From the NCBI RefSeq assembly GCF_002934065.1, contig NZ_CP018049.1, positions 680,501-744,500 on the forward strand: 64,000 nucleotides of DNA, read 5' to 3'. The notes below the pieces were generated by a model. It was not told the origin of the DNA. It did no database searches and saw only the letters and a program-made list of their open reading frames with translations. This document shows positions 48,730-58,650 of the stretch, in pieces; position 1 is the first letter of the stretch; each line of letters begins with the position of its first letter. The position numbers and the translations under genes were made by a program. Origin of the DNA: Pseudomonas orientalis. GTDB taxonomy: Bacteria > Pseudomonadota > Gammaproteobacteria > Pseudomonadales > Pseudomonadaceae.

Positions 48730-51458
48730 GCGTCGGTGACCCTGGGCAGTTCCACGCAGAATCGCGCGCCGTGTTCGCCGTTGCTGACGCTGAGGCGTCC
48801 GCCCATGTTTTCAACGATGCCGTAGCTCACCGACAGGCCCAGCCCGGTGCCCACGCCAATCGGCTTGGTGGTGAAGAACGGCTCGAAGATGCGCTCCAGC
48901 AAACGCGGGTCAATGCCGCCACCGTTGTCTTCGACCCAGATGCGCACGTGGCGGCTGTCGTGTTCGGTGTGCAGGGCGATCCATGGGCGCAGGTCAGGGT
49001 GCTTTTCCTTCAGGCTCAATAGCGCATCGCGGGCATTGACCATCAGGTTGATCAGCACTTGCTCCAGCTGGTCGGCGTAGCCTGTGACCTGCACAGGCGT
49101 ATCCGCCTGGGTCAGTTTGATCTCTACGCCCTTGCCGCGCAGGCCTTCGCTGAGCAGTGACAGGGTACCTTCCACCGCCTGCGCCGGGTCGAAGGGGTGC
49201 TGCTCGACTTCCGAGCGGCGGCCGAATACGCGCATGTGGTCCACCACCCGCGCCGCGCGTTGTACCTGCGCGTCAATGCGCTGGAGTTTCTCCGTCAGGT
49301 AGTCGATCTGCGCGTCGCCATTACCCAGGCGCTTGAGTACGTTGACGATGGCCATGCGCATCACGTTCAGCGGCTGGTTGATCTCATGGGCCAGGCCGGT
49401 GGCCATTTCGCCGAGGGTGGCCATTTTCGCGCTTTGCGTCAGTTGCTGCTGGGAGCGCCGCACTTCGGTGTTGTCGCGGCCCACGGCCTGCACTTCGAGC
49501 AGATTGCCGTGTTCGTCGAACACGCCACGGTCCGACCATACCCACCACGCATGCTCGCGCCCGGGCAGTTGCAGGCTGATTTCCGCCGTGCTGACGGGAA
49601 ATTCCGGGGTCAGTTGCTCGATGCGCAGCATGAACGCCGCGCGTTGCTCGGGCGATAACCAGTGCCCCAGGTTCAGCCCCGGCAATTGGCCGGGCAGGCA
49701 CTCCAGGTAGTTGGCCAGGGGCGTGTTGCCAAAGGTCAGGGTCAGGTCCGGACGGTAGCGGCAGATCATCGCCGGGGAGTCTTCCACGAGGATGCGGTAG
49801 CGTTCCTCGCTGTCCTTGACCTGTTGCGCGGCCAGGGTGGCCTCGGTGATGTCCAGCCACAGGCCGACCGCCTCCACCGGCAGGCCGAGGTCGTCGCGCA
49901 GCAACTTGGCTTCGTCGAGCAGCCAGTGGTAGTCGCCTTGTTTATCCTGGACCCGGTAGCGGCTGCGCACACTGCCTTCGCGCAGCAGTTGGCGCGTACG
50001 CTGGAAGTACAGGTCGCGGTCATCCGGGTGGACCCATTGCACCAGGCTGTCGTGGCTGCATTCGGCGAGCGTGCGGCCCAGCAGCGGCAGCAGGCTGTCG
50101 CTGAAAAACACCGGCTGCAGGGCGCCTTTTACGTAGCGCTGCACATAGATCACCGCCGGCGAGCTGGCGATCAGGTTGTCCAGGCGTGCGTGGGCGGCGT
50201 CGGCTTGCAGTTGCTGGTTCTTGACGTCGCTGATATCGAGCATGAAGCCGATCCAGCGGCGCTGCTCACCGGCGCCCAATACCTGGCCCTGCACGCGGTA
50301 CCAGATGGGTGGCTGGTCGCTGTCGCCACGGTTGAGGCGCACGCTGGCGAGCAAGGGTTTGCCGAGGGTCTGCAAGTCGTGCAGGCGGCTGTGCAGCTCC
50401 TGGCGATCGGCGGGGTGGATGAGGTTCAGCCAGGTTTCCAAGGGTTGACGGGTAGGGCTTTCTTCGTCGCTCAGGTTGCGCATCAATTGCGGTGCGAGCT
50501 GGATCTCGCCGCCGGCGGGCAGCAATTCCCACCAGCCGGTGCCGAGCAAACCCTGCAGGGCTTCCTGGCGTTCCAGTTGCAGATGGTGGTGCTGTTCACG
50601 CAGACGGCTGAGCAGCGGGGCGGCGAGGGCGGCGGCGAGGTCCAGCCAGTCGCGCTCACGTGTGTCGGCTTCACCGCTGAAGGCTGCGCACAACAGCCAC
50701 GCGGCGACGCCCTGGGCATCGCGGTAGGGCACCAGGAAACCGTCGGCATTGCCGAACACGCTGTGCAGCCGCGGGTGCTCCCCGCAACCGTAAGTGGGGG
50801 GCAGGCTCAAGGGGACGGTGCCGTCGAGGCCGTCCAGGCACGCGCCTAGGCGCTGCCCGGTGTGCCACAACTGCGGCGCGTCATGTTGGGCGTAGTGGCT
50901 GTAGATCACCCAGCTCTGGTCCTCTTGATCAACAAGCGCCAGGGCGATACACGGGATTCGCCAACGCTGCGCCACGCTGCACAGTTGGTCGTTGAACACC
51001 TCGGGCAAGCGGCTGAGGCTGCACACGCGCAATTGCTCGCTGGCCTGACTGGTCAATTGCTGATTCTGTTCACGCTGTTCGGCCAGTCGTCGGCCGCTGA
51101 GCAGATCGCCTATATCCACCGCATGCAGCCGCCACCCAGTGTCGTGCGGCTCCAGAGTGGCACGGGTGTGCAGCACCTGCCCGGCGATGCCCTGGAAATC
51201 CAGGTCAAGGCTATGGCGCTGCCAGTCGGCGGGAACGCCCTCCACCGCCAGGGCGCTATGGGTGCGCAGCAAGGCTCGCAGCGGCGCCGCCTCGGCATGG
51301 GGCGCCAGTTGGGAGCGCAGTGTGCCGCTGATACCGAGCACCTGGCCTTGCGCATCCAATTGCACCTGCAAACCGGCCGAGGGCGGCGCAGCAGGCGCGA
51401 TTGCCAGCGCGCTGCCACGGCCAAGCAGACGCCCGAGCAGTTTGTCTCCCGAGGTCAA
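48726..51458 (-). CDS. pprA: PprA sensor histidine kinase
   Basis: 910 residues and no membrane helix, so cytoplasmic. Several PAS/PAC-type segments (about 300-640) precede a HisKA domain with the histidine in [16 protein letters not shown] and an ATPase with [10 protein letters not shown] and [14 protein letters not shown]. Length and neighbours (fppA, pprB, tad genes) match PprA, the partner of PprB controlling the Tad pilus and other surface factors. Its start overlaps the tadE-like stop (ATGA). Confidence 0.88.
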   Translation of the reverse strand: MTSGDKLLGRLLGRGSALAIAPAAPPSAGLQVQLDAQGQVLGISGTLRSQLAPHAEAAPLRALLRTHSALAVEGVPADWQRHSLDLDFQGIAGQVLHTRATLEPHDTGWRLHAVDIGDLLSGRRLAEQREQNQQLTSQASEQLRVCSLSRLPEVFNDQLCSVAQRWRIPCIALALVDQEDQSWVIYSHYAQHDAPQLWHTGQRLGACLDGLDGTVPLSLPPTYGCGEHPRLHSVFGNADGFLVPYRDAQGVAAWLLCAAFSGEADTRERDWLDLAAALAAPLLSRLREQHHHLQLERQEALQGLLGTGWWELLPAGGEIQLAPQLMRNLSDEESPTRQPLETWLNLIHPADRQELHSRLHDLQTLGKPLLASVRLNRGDSDQPPIWYRVQGQVLGAGEQRRWIGFMLDISDVKNQQLQADAAHARLDNLIASSPAVIYVQRYVKGALQPVFFSDSLLPLLGRTLAECSHDSLVQWVHPDDRDLYFQRTRQLLREGSVRSRYRVQDKQGDYHWLLDEAKLLRDDLGLPVEAVGLWLDITEATLAAQQVKDSEERYRILVEDSPAMICRYRPDLTLTFGNTPLANYLECLPGQLPGLNLGHWLSPEQRAAFMLRIEQLTPEFPVSTAEISLQLPGREHAWWVWSDRGVFDEHGNLLEVQAVGRDNTEVRRSQQQLTQSAKMATLGEMATGLAHEINQPLNVMRMAIVNVLKRLGNGDAQIDYLTEKLQRIDAQVQRAARVVDHMRVFGRRSEVEQHPFDPAQAVEGTLSLLSEGLRGKGVEIKLTQADTPVQVTGYADQLEQVLINLMVNARDALLSLKEKHPDLRPWIALHTEHDSRHVRIWVEDNGGGIDPRLLERIFEPFFTTKPIGVGTGLGLSVSYGIVENMGGRLSVSNGEHGARFCVELPRVTDA

Positions 51459-51898
51459 AACTGCAGGCTCGACTGGGCCTGCAGCGTCACCGGCAACTGC
51501 GGCACGCTGCCAATGCCGGGCAGCACAATGAAGGGCATTACCGCGTGCAGATTGGCAGACGGATAATTGATCTGCACCGACAGCAAGCCACCCACGAACG
51601 TGGTGTTGACGTGTGTCGCTGCATTGAAGTTATAGGCGCTGGGGATCCACCGCAGGCGGTCGCTGATTGCGCTTCTGGCGGTGTTTTGCACGGCGCTGCT
51701 GTAGCCCTGCATCGCCGGGTCGAGCCCTACGCTCAGGCGCACCGCTTCGGCGGTGGCCTGGTTGAACGACTGCAGCAACAGCAGCGGCAGGCTATAGCTG
51801 ACCATGCCGTAGAACACCGCAAAAAAAATCACGAAGACGGCCACGAACTCGATCGCGGCTGTGCCTTTCTGCTTGTGGGGGAGGCTAGTTTTCATCAC
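51455..51898 (-). CDS. TadE-like pseudopilin
   Basis: 147 residues. The N-terminus HKQKGTAAIEFVAVFVIFFAVFYGMV is the TadE-type segment: prepilin-like KG / AAIEF processing site and hydrophobic helix. A small extracytoplasmic domain follows. It is probably a minor pseudopilin processed by FppA. Translationally coupled to pprA. Confidence 0.87.
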   Translation of the reverse strand: MMKTSLPHKQKGTAAIEFVAVFVIFFAVFYGMVSYSLPLLLLQSFNQATAEAVRLSVGLDPAMQGYSSAVQNTARSAISDRLRWIPSAYNFNAATHVNTTFVGGLLSVQINYPSANLHAVMPFIVLPGIGSVPQLPVTLQAQSSLQF

Positions 51899-51967
51899 CG
51901 CGTCTACCCTGACGGCTACTACTTGATATCAGCATAGAATCAATCAGCGAAAAGGCAGGTTTTTTCC

Positions 51968-52441
51968 GTGATCCAGAGTGTGGTGGTGCTGTTGTGGTTG
52001 GTGGTGTGTGCGGTGCAGGACACGCGGCAGCGATTGCTCGCCAACCGCCTGACGCTGGGGGTTGCGGCGCTGGGCGGGGTCTACCTGTGCTGGACCGGCG
52101 GCACCTGGCTCGGTGCTTCAGTCGGCCAGGGCCTGTGGGCATTTGTCCTGGCGCTGCTGTTGACCTTGCCGGGTTACGCCCTGGGCCGTCTCGGCGCCGG
52201 GGATGTGAAGCTGCTCGCAGCCTTGGCACTGGTGTCGGACGCCGAGTATTTATTGGGCGCGTTTATCGGCGCCGCCCTGACGAGTGTGCTCTGGCTGTTG
52301 CTGGCGCCAAAGCTCTGGCCGCTTATGGGTCAAAGGCTTACAGATTGCCTCGGGCACCTGGCCCCCGAACCGTCAAAAAAACTGCCGTTTGCGCCCTTCC
52401 TGCTGGTGGGATTTACGCTGGTCTGGTTTTGGATCCACTGA
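51968..52441 (+). CDS. fppA: Prepilin peptidase FppA / TadV
   Basis: 157 residues, a small type IV prepilin aspartic peptidase with about five membrane helices. The two catalytic aspartates are D18 (AVQDTRQRLLANRL) and D79 in the GxGD motif (RLGAGDVKLLAAL). It processes Flp pilin and TadE-like pseudopilins and lacks the methylase domain of PilD. The start is GTG at 51968. Confidence 0.92.
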   Translation: MIQSVVVLLWLVVCAVQDTRQRLLANRLTLGVAALGGVYLCWTGGTWLGASVGQGLWAFVLALLLTLPGYALGRLGAGDVKLLAALALVSDAEYLLGAFIGAALTSVLWLLLAPKLWPLMGQRLTDCLGHLAPEPSKKLPFAPFLLVGFTLVWFWIH

Positions 52442-52566
52442 GCGCCGCAGGGCTCTGGCGCTATGTACAGAGTCGGGAAGTACGTCTACGTTTAATAAGG
52501 CGTTGTATAGGAATTGAGTGGTTTGAGGATGGGTCAATCTTTGGCTTGCCAGGCATGGAGTAGCGC

Positions 52567-53349
52567 GTGAACAAGCTTAATTCTGCGGTAAAAGTGCTCG
52601 TGGTCGACGATCAGCCGCTGATCGTGGAAGAGCTGTGTGAGTTTCTTGAAAGCAGCGGGTTCCGTTGTGTCCCCTGTGAGTCCAGTCAGCAAGCCTTGAA
52701 GCGCTTTGGCGAAGACAGTGAAATCGGGTTGGTGCTGTGCGATCTGCATATGCCGGGCATGGACGGCATCGAGTTGGTCCAGGCGCTGCAAAAGATTGCC
52801 GGCAGGCAGCGGGTGTTCGAGTCGATCATGTTGACCGGGCGCTCCGACAAGCAGGACGTAATCAAGGCCCTGCGCGCCGGCATCGCGGATTACTACCAGA
52901 AACCCATTAACCTGGAAGAATTGCTCGAAGGCTTGCAACGCCAGGAAGCCGAGTTGCAAGAGCGCAGGAAAGACCTGCAACTGGGCAACCTGAACCAGAA
53001 GCTGCAATGTCTCTCCGAAACGATCAACGACCTGTACCAGGACCTCGATAAAGTGCGGCGCAGCCCGCCCGGGCCGGACGGTGAAGAGGCTTCGACGCAA
53101 GAGACAGGTCAGGTCGAAATCCCGGCGATTTTCAACCAGCTGTCACCGCGCCAACTGGACGTGGCCAGGCTGGTCGGAAAGGGGCAGACCAATTATCAGA
53201 TTGCCTGCGAGCTGGGCATCACCGAGAACACCGTCAAGCTGTATGTTTCCCAGGTGCTGCGGCTGACGCATATGCATAACCGCACGCAGTTGGCTCTGGC
53301 GCTGGCGCCCAACAACGCGGCGATGCGCCAGCGGGTGACGGCGCACTGA
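52567..53349 (+). CDS. pprB: PprB response regulator
   Basis: 260 residues. Receiver domain with D59 (LVLCDLHMPGMDG) and K in YYQKPI, a coiled linker (about 125-180, rich in Leu/Gln/Glu), and a LuxR-type helix-turn-helix (LSPRQLDVARLVGKGQTNYQIACELGI, NTVKLYVSQVL). In P. aeruginosa PprB activates flp-tad, fimbrial and adhesin genes. The start is GTG at 52567 with GGAG upstream. Confidence 0.9.
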   Translation: MNKLNSAVKVLVVDDQPLIVEELCEFLESSGFRCVPCESSQQALKRFGEDSEIGLVLCDLHMPGMDGIELVQALQKIAGRQRVFESIMLTGRSDKQDVIKALRAGIADYYQKPINLEELLEGLQRQEAELQERRKDLQLGNLNQKLQCLSETINDLYQDLDKVRRSPPGPDGEEASTQETGQVEIPAIFNQLSPRQLDVARLVGKGQTNYQIACELGITENTVKLYVSQVLRLTHMHNRTQLALALAPNNAAMRQRVTAH

Positions 53350-53361
53350 GAGGCAACGGGT

Positions 53362-53395
53362 CAATGTAGGAGCGAGCAAGCTCGCTCCTACATTG
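53362..53395. terminator. Perfect 15-bp hairpin between pprB and DUF3613
   Basis: CAATGTAGGAGCGAG pairs perfectly with CTCGCTCCTACATTG around CAAG. It lies between two convergent genes and resembles one arm of the second REP family seen at 61785-61882. It can act as a two-way 3' stem-loop. Confidence 0.7.
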
Positions 53396-53396
53396 C

Positions 53397-53672
53397 TCAG
53401 TTGTCCCCCTCGGTTTTGCCGCCGATCTTCTGCTCGAAAAACTCCGGAATCTCATGCTTGAAGCTTTCCAGCCAACGCTGCGCGGCCAGGTCGCGTTCGG
53501 TGGCGGAGGCTGCCTGTGGCGTGGCTGACGCCGCTTGGCCACTGACCTGCAATGCCAGCCAGTTCTCGGTGGCGGCCTGCTGCGGGGAGGAAGGCCCCGG
53601 CTCGATGGCCATGACGCTGAGGGGCAGGGCCAGCGCGGCGAGGCTGGCAAGACAGGGCAGTTTCATCGTCAA
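53397..53672 (-). CDS. DUF3613 small exported protein of the Tad locus
   Basis: 91 residues. Signal peptide (LASLAALALPLSVMA), then a short Gln/Ala-rich region and the DUF3613 end AAQRWLESFKHEIPEFF. Function unknown; the family is found at tad loci. Its start overlaps the tadD stop by four bases, and it is the last gene of the minus-strand tad operon. Confidence 0.85.
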   Translation of the reverse strand: MTMKLPCLASLAALALPLSVMAIEPGPSSPQQAATENWLALQVSGQAASATPQAASATERDLAAQRWLESFKHEIPEFFEQKIGGKTEGDN

Positions 53673-54388
53673 TTCCTCGGGTTGCTATGGGCTTCACTGA
53701 CCGTGGCGATCTGATCCTTGGCCTTTGCGGCCTTGACGCTTGAGGCCTTGAGTTGCTCGGCGCGGGCCTGGGCCTGGGTGACTTGTTCGGGGCCCAGGCC
53801 TGTCTTGCTGACCACCTGCGCGGCCTGCTTCCAATTGTCTTGATAGATCAGCAGCGTCACCAGATTGATGGCCGCCAGCGGGTCGCTCTGCTTGAGTTCC
53901 ATGGCGGTCATGAATTCAAACCGTGCATCTTCCAGGCGCAGTTGGTTGAGGTACACCACGCCCAGGTCATTGCGGATTTTCTCGTCGGTGGGCGCCAGCC
54001 GCGCCGCGCGCTGCAAATGGGCCATGGCCAGGCCGTTGTCGCCTTTGGCCGCGGCCATTTGCCCCAGGCCGTGTTCGCCTTCGGCGGCCATGCAGGTGCC
54101 GAGCAGGCTGCGGTACAGCGGCTCGGCGCTGCGCCCGAGCAAGCGATACGCCTTGGCCTGGCGCAGTCGCACCTGGGGCAGACTGGCCGGCAGGGTGTGC
54201 AGGTTGGCCAGGCTGGCGTGCAGTTTGCCGTCGTTGGCCATTTCATCGGCCAGGTTCAACGACAGCTCCTGTTCGGCGCTGGGCTTGGGGCAACTGCCAG
54301 GGGCCGTCAGGGCGCTCCAGGGGGGTTGACCATCGGTGGCGCAACCACCGAGCAGCAACAGGCTCAAACCGGCGATCAAGGCTTTCAT
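53669..54388 (-). CDS. tadD: TadD TPR lipoprotein
   Basis: 239 residues. Lipobox LLLLGGC, then TPR helices (about 80-200, for example AAKGDNGLAMAHLQRAARLAPTDEKI and NDLGVVYLNQLRLEDARFEF). TadD is thought to help assembly of the outer-membrane secretin in the Tad system. Confidence 0.9.
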   Translation of the reverse strand: MKALIAGLSLLLLGGCATDGQPPWSALTAPGSCPKPSAEQELSLNLADEMANDGKLHASLANLHTLPASLPQVRLRQAKAYRLLGRSAEPLYRSLLGTCMAAEGEHGLGQMAAAKGDNGLAMAHLQRAARLAPTDEKIRNDLGVVYLNQLRLEDARFEFMTAMELKQSDPLAAINLVTLLIYQDNWKQAAQVVSKTGLGPEQVTQAQARAEQLKASSVKAAKAKDQIATVSEAHSNPRN

Positions 54389-54398
54389 CGATCATTCC

Positions 54399-55292
54399 TC
54401 ATAAGTTACTCAACGCCCGGGTGATGCCGATGAATGCCGGCCCCCCGAGCACGATCAGCAAGGCGGGAAACAGAAACACCATCATCACCACCGACATCTT
54501 CGCCGACATCTTCGACACAAATTCCTGGATGCGGGTCAGGCGCCGGTCGTCGAGCAATTGCTTGAGCGCCAGCAACGATTTCATCGCGCCGGCGCCCTGA
54601 TGAACCAGTTGCTGGAGGATGATGCAGGTGTCGGTGAACTCGTCCACGGCCAGCAGCCTGGCGGTCTTGCCCAACTCTTCACTGAGCTCAAGGCCGGAGT
54701 CGACCCGGCTCAGGATCAGCCGCAATTCATGGGTCAGCGCCGGCAGCAGGCGTTGCGCTTCGATGCTCAATACACGCAGCGCCTGTTCGACCGCCATGCC
54801 CGATTCGAACAGGATGCGCAGCAGCGGAATGAACGTCGAGACTTCCTGGGAGATGCGCTGCTGGCGGGCCTTGGCCACGCTGGCCAGGATACGCTTGGGC
54901 AGCAGATAGCCGATGCCGAGCGCGATCAGGGGCACCAGCCATGGCGAGTCGCCCTTGGGAAACAGCACCTGCTGAGTGATCAGGGTCACGATCAACAGCA
55001 GCACCGGCGTGCCGATCTGGAAGGCGGCGAACATCGAGCGCTGGCTGGCTTTGCGCCAACCCACGCGGTTGAGCAGCGTCTGGGTTTCGTTGTCCAGGCT
55101 GACCGAACGTTGCGCCAGCGGGCTGTTGCCCAACTGCCGCATCATCGCACCGAGGCGATGTTCGCGGCCCATCTGCCCTTGCAGGCGCTGGGCAACCAGA
55201 CGCTGACCACGTCGATGTTTGATCAGGTTGGCCAGCACCAGCGCCAGGGCGGCCAGAAACAACACAGCGCTGATCAGCAGTGAAATAGCCAT
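54399..55292 (-). CDS. tadC: TadC inner-membrane platform protein
   Basis: 297 residues with a GspF-type fold: N-terminal helix (about 4-24), two central helices (about 95-130) and a C-terminal helix pair (VVMMVFLFPALLIVLGGPAFIG). The cytoplasmic stretch STFIPLLRILFESGMAVEQALRVL is typical. It forms the pilus assembly platform with TadB. Confidence 0.92.
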   Translation of the reverse strand: MAISLLISAVLFLAALALVLANLIKHRRGQRLVAQRLQGQMGREHRLGAMMRQLGNSPLAQRSVSLDNETQTLLNRVGWRKASQRSMFAAFQIGTPVLLLIVTLITQQVLFPKGDSPWLVPLIALGIGYLLPKRILASVAKARQQRISQEVSTFIPLLRILFESGMAVEQALRVLSIEAQRLLPALTHELRLILSRVDSGLELSEELGKTARLLAVDEFTDTCIILQQLVHQGAGAMKSLLALKQLLDDRRLTRIQEFVSKMSAKMSVVMMVFLFPALLIVLGGPAFIGITRALSNL

Positions 55293-55293
55293 C

Positions 55294-56175
55294 TCATACG
55301 CTCCGCAACATGCGCCACAGGGTGAAGCAGCCGAGCACCTGCATCATCAGGGCGACGAATAACAGCAGGCGGCCGGTGCCGTCGTTCCACATGGTCATCA
55401 GGTAGGCCGGGTTGACCGCCAGGAAATAGCCCACCATCGAAATGGGCAGGGCGGTGAGCACGTAGGCGGTCACCCGGGTTTCGCCGGTCAGGGCGCGTAG
55501 CTGGCGCGCGGCTTGCTCGCGCTCGCGGATCATCTTGATCAGGTTTTCCAACAGCTCGCTGGCATTGCCGCCGTAGCGGTGATTGACCTTCAAGCCCAGG
55601 GCGAACAGACGGAACTCGTCGCGTTCGTAGAATTCGGCGAAATCGTGGGCGGACTCCGGCAGGCTGACGCCCAGTTGCACGTTGCGCCGGACCCGGCCCA
55701 TGGCTTTTTTCAGCGGATCTTCGGTCACCTCGATACCGCCCAGCACCGCGTCGGCCAGGGTGCGCCCGGCCTTGAGGCTGCGCACGGTGTGGTCGAGCAA
55801 CTGCGGCAGTTGCTCGATCATGCGTTTGATCCGGCGTTGGTAACGCCAGGCGATGTACAGGCGCAGCAGCAGGGGCGGCGACAGCAGCATCACCAGCAGG
55901 CCGAGCCAGCCGGCGACGATCAACCCCAGCACCACGCCCAGGCCCCAGGCGGTCAGCCACAGGCCCAGGTTGTCACTGGGTTTGCCCAGGCCGGCGCGCA
56001 GGAACATGCGCTCCACACCGCTCCACGAATCGCTTTCTTCGACGAGCTGCGGCTGGCCTTCGGCGAGGCGGTCCAGCACGCGCTCGGTCCGGGCGCGGCG
56101 CAAGCCGTTCTGGAATGAGCGGACCGACAGGCCGATCAGGATCAGGCAGATGCATAGCAGGATGGCCCCGGTCAT
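55294..56175 (-). CDS. tadB: TadB inner-membrane platform protein
   Basis: 293 residues, GspF-type. One N-terminal helix, central helices (about 80-115), the cytoplasmic motif QLPQLLDHTVRSLKAGRTLADAV and two C-terminal helices. The start at 56175 comes just after the tadA stop; the open frame extends upstream into tadA but without homology. It ends one base before tadC starts. Confidence 0.92.
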   Translation of the reverse strand: MTGAILLCICLILIGLSVRSFQNGLRRARTERVLDRLAEGQPQLVEESDSWSGVERMFLRAGLGKPSDNLGLWLTAWGLGVVLGLIVAGWLGLLVMLLSPPLLLRLYIAWRYQRRIKRMIEQLPQLLDHTVRSLKAGRTLADAVLGGIEVTEDPLKKAMGRVRRNVQLGVSLPESAHDFAEFYERDEFRLFALGLKVNHRYGGNASELLENLIKMIREREQAARQLRALTGETRVTAYVLTALPISMVGYFLAVNPAYLMTMWNDGTGRLLLFVALMMQVLGCFTLWRMLRSV

Positions 56176-56194
56176 GCTCGATTCCCCTCCAGGG

Positions 56195-57457
56195 CTAGGC
56201 CGATTCGCGGCGCAGCTTTTCGCCGGCCGGGTTGAGCGCCTCGCGCACAAAGCCGAAGCCGGTGCGCCGGTCATGGCGGAACAGCGTGTTGGTCACGTAC
56301 ACGTCGTCGCGGATGCCCACCACTTCGACCACTTCGCTGACGCACCGACGGCCGTCCGGCAGACGGGTCAACTGGACCACCACATCCAGCGCTGCGCAGA
56401 TCATCTGGCGCAGGGTCTTTTCCGCGACCACTCGGCCGGTCAATCCCACCAGGGTTTCCAGGCGCAGCAGGGCATCGGCGGCATTGTTGGCGTGCACGGT
56501 GCTCATGGAACCGTCGTGGCCGGTGTTCATTGCGGTGAGGACATCGATCACTTCCACGCCGCGAATTTCGCCGAGGATGATGCGGTCGGGGCGCATGCGC
56601 AGGGCGTTGCGGATCAGGTCGCTGGCCTTGACCTCGCCATGGCCCTCGGCATTCGGTGGACGGGTTTCCAGGCGTACGACGTGGGGGTGGGCCAGTTGCA
56701 GTTCGGCCACGTCCTCGATGGTGACCAGGCGTTCATGGGGGTTGATCAACTGACTGAGTATGTTCAGCAGTGTGGTTTTACCCGTGCCGGTGCCGCCGCT
56801 GATGAGGATGTTGCAACGCTTGCCCACCGCTTCCTGGAAGAAGTCGAAAATGTTCTGGTCAATGGTCTGCATAGCCACCAGATCGCTGCTTTTGAGCATG
56901 TCCCTGCGAAATTTTCGAATCGACAGGCACGGCCCGTCCAGGGCAATCGGCGGGATGATCGCATTGACCCGGCTGCCATCGGGCAAGCGTGCATCGACCA
57001 TCGGCGACGAGGCATCCAGGCGCCGCCCCAGCGGCGCGAGGATGCGCTGCATGACGCGCTCCACATGGTGTGCGTCGATAAAGCGCAGGTCGCTCTGGTG
57101 CAGCAGGCCGTCACGCTCGATAAACACCCGGTGCGGGCCATTGACCAGGATTTCGGTGACGGACGGGTCGCGCAGCAGCACTTCCAGCGGGCCGAAACCG
57201 GTCAGTTCGTCGACGATTTCTTCGGCCAGGCGCTCCATCTCGTAGCGCGAGATCGCCAGGTGCATGCGGTTGATGTACTCGGCGACTTTGTCGATGACAA
57301 ATTGCGCCAGGGACTGGCGCGAGCCTTCCAGCAGGTTCTTGCCCGACTCTTCGATGGCATCAATGATGTAGCGATGCAGCACCAGCTTCAGACCGTCGTG
57401 GTCGGTGTTGCCACCCTGGCCTCGTGCGGGGGCGCCGAAGAGTTTTTCGCTGGTCAT
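56195..57457 (-). CDS. tadA: TadA (CpaF family) assembly ATPase
   Basis: 420 residues. Secretion ATPase driving Flp pilus assembly and probably retraction. Walker A is GGTGTGKT at 221-228; the Asp box VTIEDVAELQL, a Walker B-like ILGEIRGVEVIDV and the His box GHDGSMSTVHANNA follow. It overlaps tadZ by four bases. Confidence 0.96.
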   Translation of the reverse strand: MTSEKLFGAPARGQGGNTDHDGLKLVLHRYIIDAIEESGKNLLEGSRQSLAQFVIDKVAEYINRMHLAISRYEMERLAEEIVDELTGFGPLEVLLRDPSVTEILVNGPHRVFIERDGLLHQSDLRFIDAHHVERVMQRILAPLGRRLDASSPMVDARLPDGSRVNAIIPPIALDGPCLSIRKFRRDMLKSSDLVAMQTIDQNIFDFFQEAVGKRCNILISGGTGTGKTTLLNILSQLINPHERLVTIEDVAELQLAHPHVVRLETRPPNAEGHGEVKASDLIRNALRMRPDRIILGEIRGVEVIDVLTAMNTGHDGSMSTVHANNAADALLRLETLVGLTGRVVAEKTLRQMICAALDVVVQLTRLPDGRRCVSEVVEVVGIRDDVYVTNTLFRHDRRTGFGFVREALNPAGEKLRRESA

Positions 57458-58650
57458 TTATCGGCTCCCAACAAGCGCTCCAGCCAGCGGCTGGGGGATT
57501 TTCGATTGGCGTCTTCCGAGCGTTTCGCCAGGCGCTGGCCGAGGGTTTTGAGCGCCTGAGTCAGGGCTTCGCGCGGTGTCAATGCAAACAGGGTTTGCCC
57601 CTGGTTCTTGGCGTTCAGCCGGACCTCCGGGCTCAGGGGCAACACGGAAATCACTTCCAGGCCGAAGCTTTTGCTCAAGGCATCGGCGTCCGGCGCGCAG
57701 CTTTTGATGTAGCGATCGATCAGCAGTCTGGCATGGTCGAGCTTCATGCCTTTTTCGCGCCACAGGTTCAGTACGGCGAGGTTGCGTCGGCAGTCCAGTA
57801 CGTTTTGATCGGTGCACCACAGCAGCTTGTCGCAGTGGCTGACAAAGGTGCGCAGAGCCTCGCTGTCCGGCTGGCCGGCAAGGTTCACCACAATGTGCTG
57901 GAAGTGCTGGCGCAGTGCACTGAGCAGCATGTAGAGCTCGGCGGCGCTGGTGCGCTCCAGGGGCTCGTCGCCGGGCGCGTAGGCGAGAATGCGCAGGCCG
58001 TCTTCGGCCGAGGTGAAGGCGCTGTTGATCAGGGTGGTGTCCAGCCGCCTCAGGTGGCGCAGGGCATCGCCGAAGTTGAACGAGCTTTCCAGGCCCAGCA
58101 GCGCCAGGCTGTCACCGCGGGGCAGGCCCAGGTCGAGCAACAGCGTCTGCTGGCCGCTCTTTTGCACCACCAGCGCCAGGTGGCTGGTGAGCAGGGCGCC
58201 GTCGGAACTGCTCTGGGTGCCGTAGAGCACCGAGAGGCCGCCCAATTGCGTGTTGGTCGCGACCGGGGGCAGGCGCTTGCTCAAGCGGCGCACCAGCCCG
58301 GCGACTTCGCTGGAGCGCGAGCCGTAGGCGACGAAGTCCCGCGCCCCGGCGCGCATGGCATTGAGCACCAACTGGTTGTCCATGCCGTCACCGAGGGCGA
58401 CGATGGCCAGCATCGGCTTGGCTTCCAGGGCGCCTTCGATCAGCGCGCTCTGGGCCACCAGATGCTCGCGGTCAAGGCCGATGAATACCAGGCTGGCGAA
58501 GGTCACATCGACCAGCGCCAGCAATTCATCGAGGGTGCCGCTGCCGGCGCTGACCACTTGGCCCAGAGGCGCCAGGGCGCCCTGCAACCACTCCAGGTCG
58601 GTGGTATTGCGGGTGATTGCCAGGAACGTCTGGCTCAGGCTATCGCTCAT
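57454..58650 (-). CDS. tadZ: TadZ (CpaE family) pilus localisation protein
   Basis: 398 residues. An atypical receiver-like N-terminal domain (about 1-130) and a ParA/MinD-like C-terminal domain. The Walker A loop is degenerate: YGTQSSSDGALL stands where KGGxGKT is expected. ATP hydrolysis is therefore doubtful, although LLLDLGLPRGDSLALLG keeps the Walker A' context. TadZ places the pilus machine at the pole. Confidence 0.9.
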   Translation of the reverse strand: MSDSLSQTFLAITRNTTDLEWLQGALAPLGQVVSAGSGTLDELLALVDVTFASLVFIGLDREHLVAQSALIEGALEAKPMLAIVALGDGMDNQLVLNAMRAGARDFVAYGSRSSEVAGLVRRLSKRLPPVATNTQLGGLSVLYGTQSSSDGALLTSHLALVVQKSGQQTLLLDLGLPRGDSLALLGLESSFNFGDALRHLRRLDTTLINSAFTSAEDGLRILAYAPGDEPLERTSAAELYMLLSALRQHFQHIVVNLAGQPDSEALRTFVSHCDKLLWCTDQNVLDCRRNLAVLNLWREKGMKLDHARLLIDRYIKSCAPDADALSKSFGLEVISVLPLSPEVRLNAKNQGQTLFALTPREALTQALKTLGQRLAKRSEDANRKSPSRWLERLLGADK

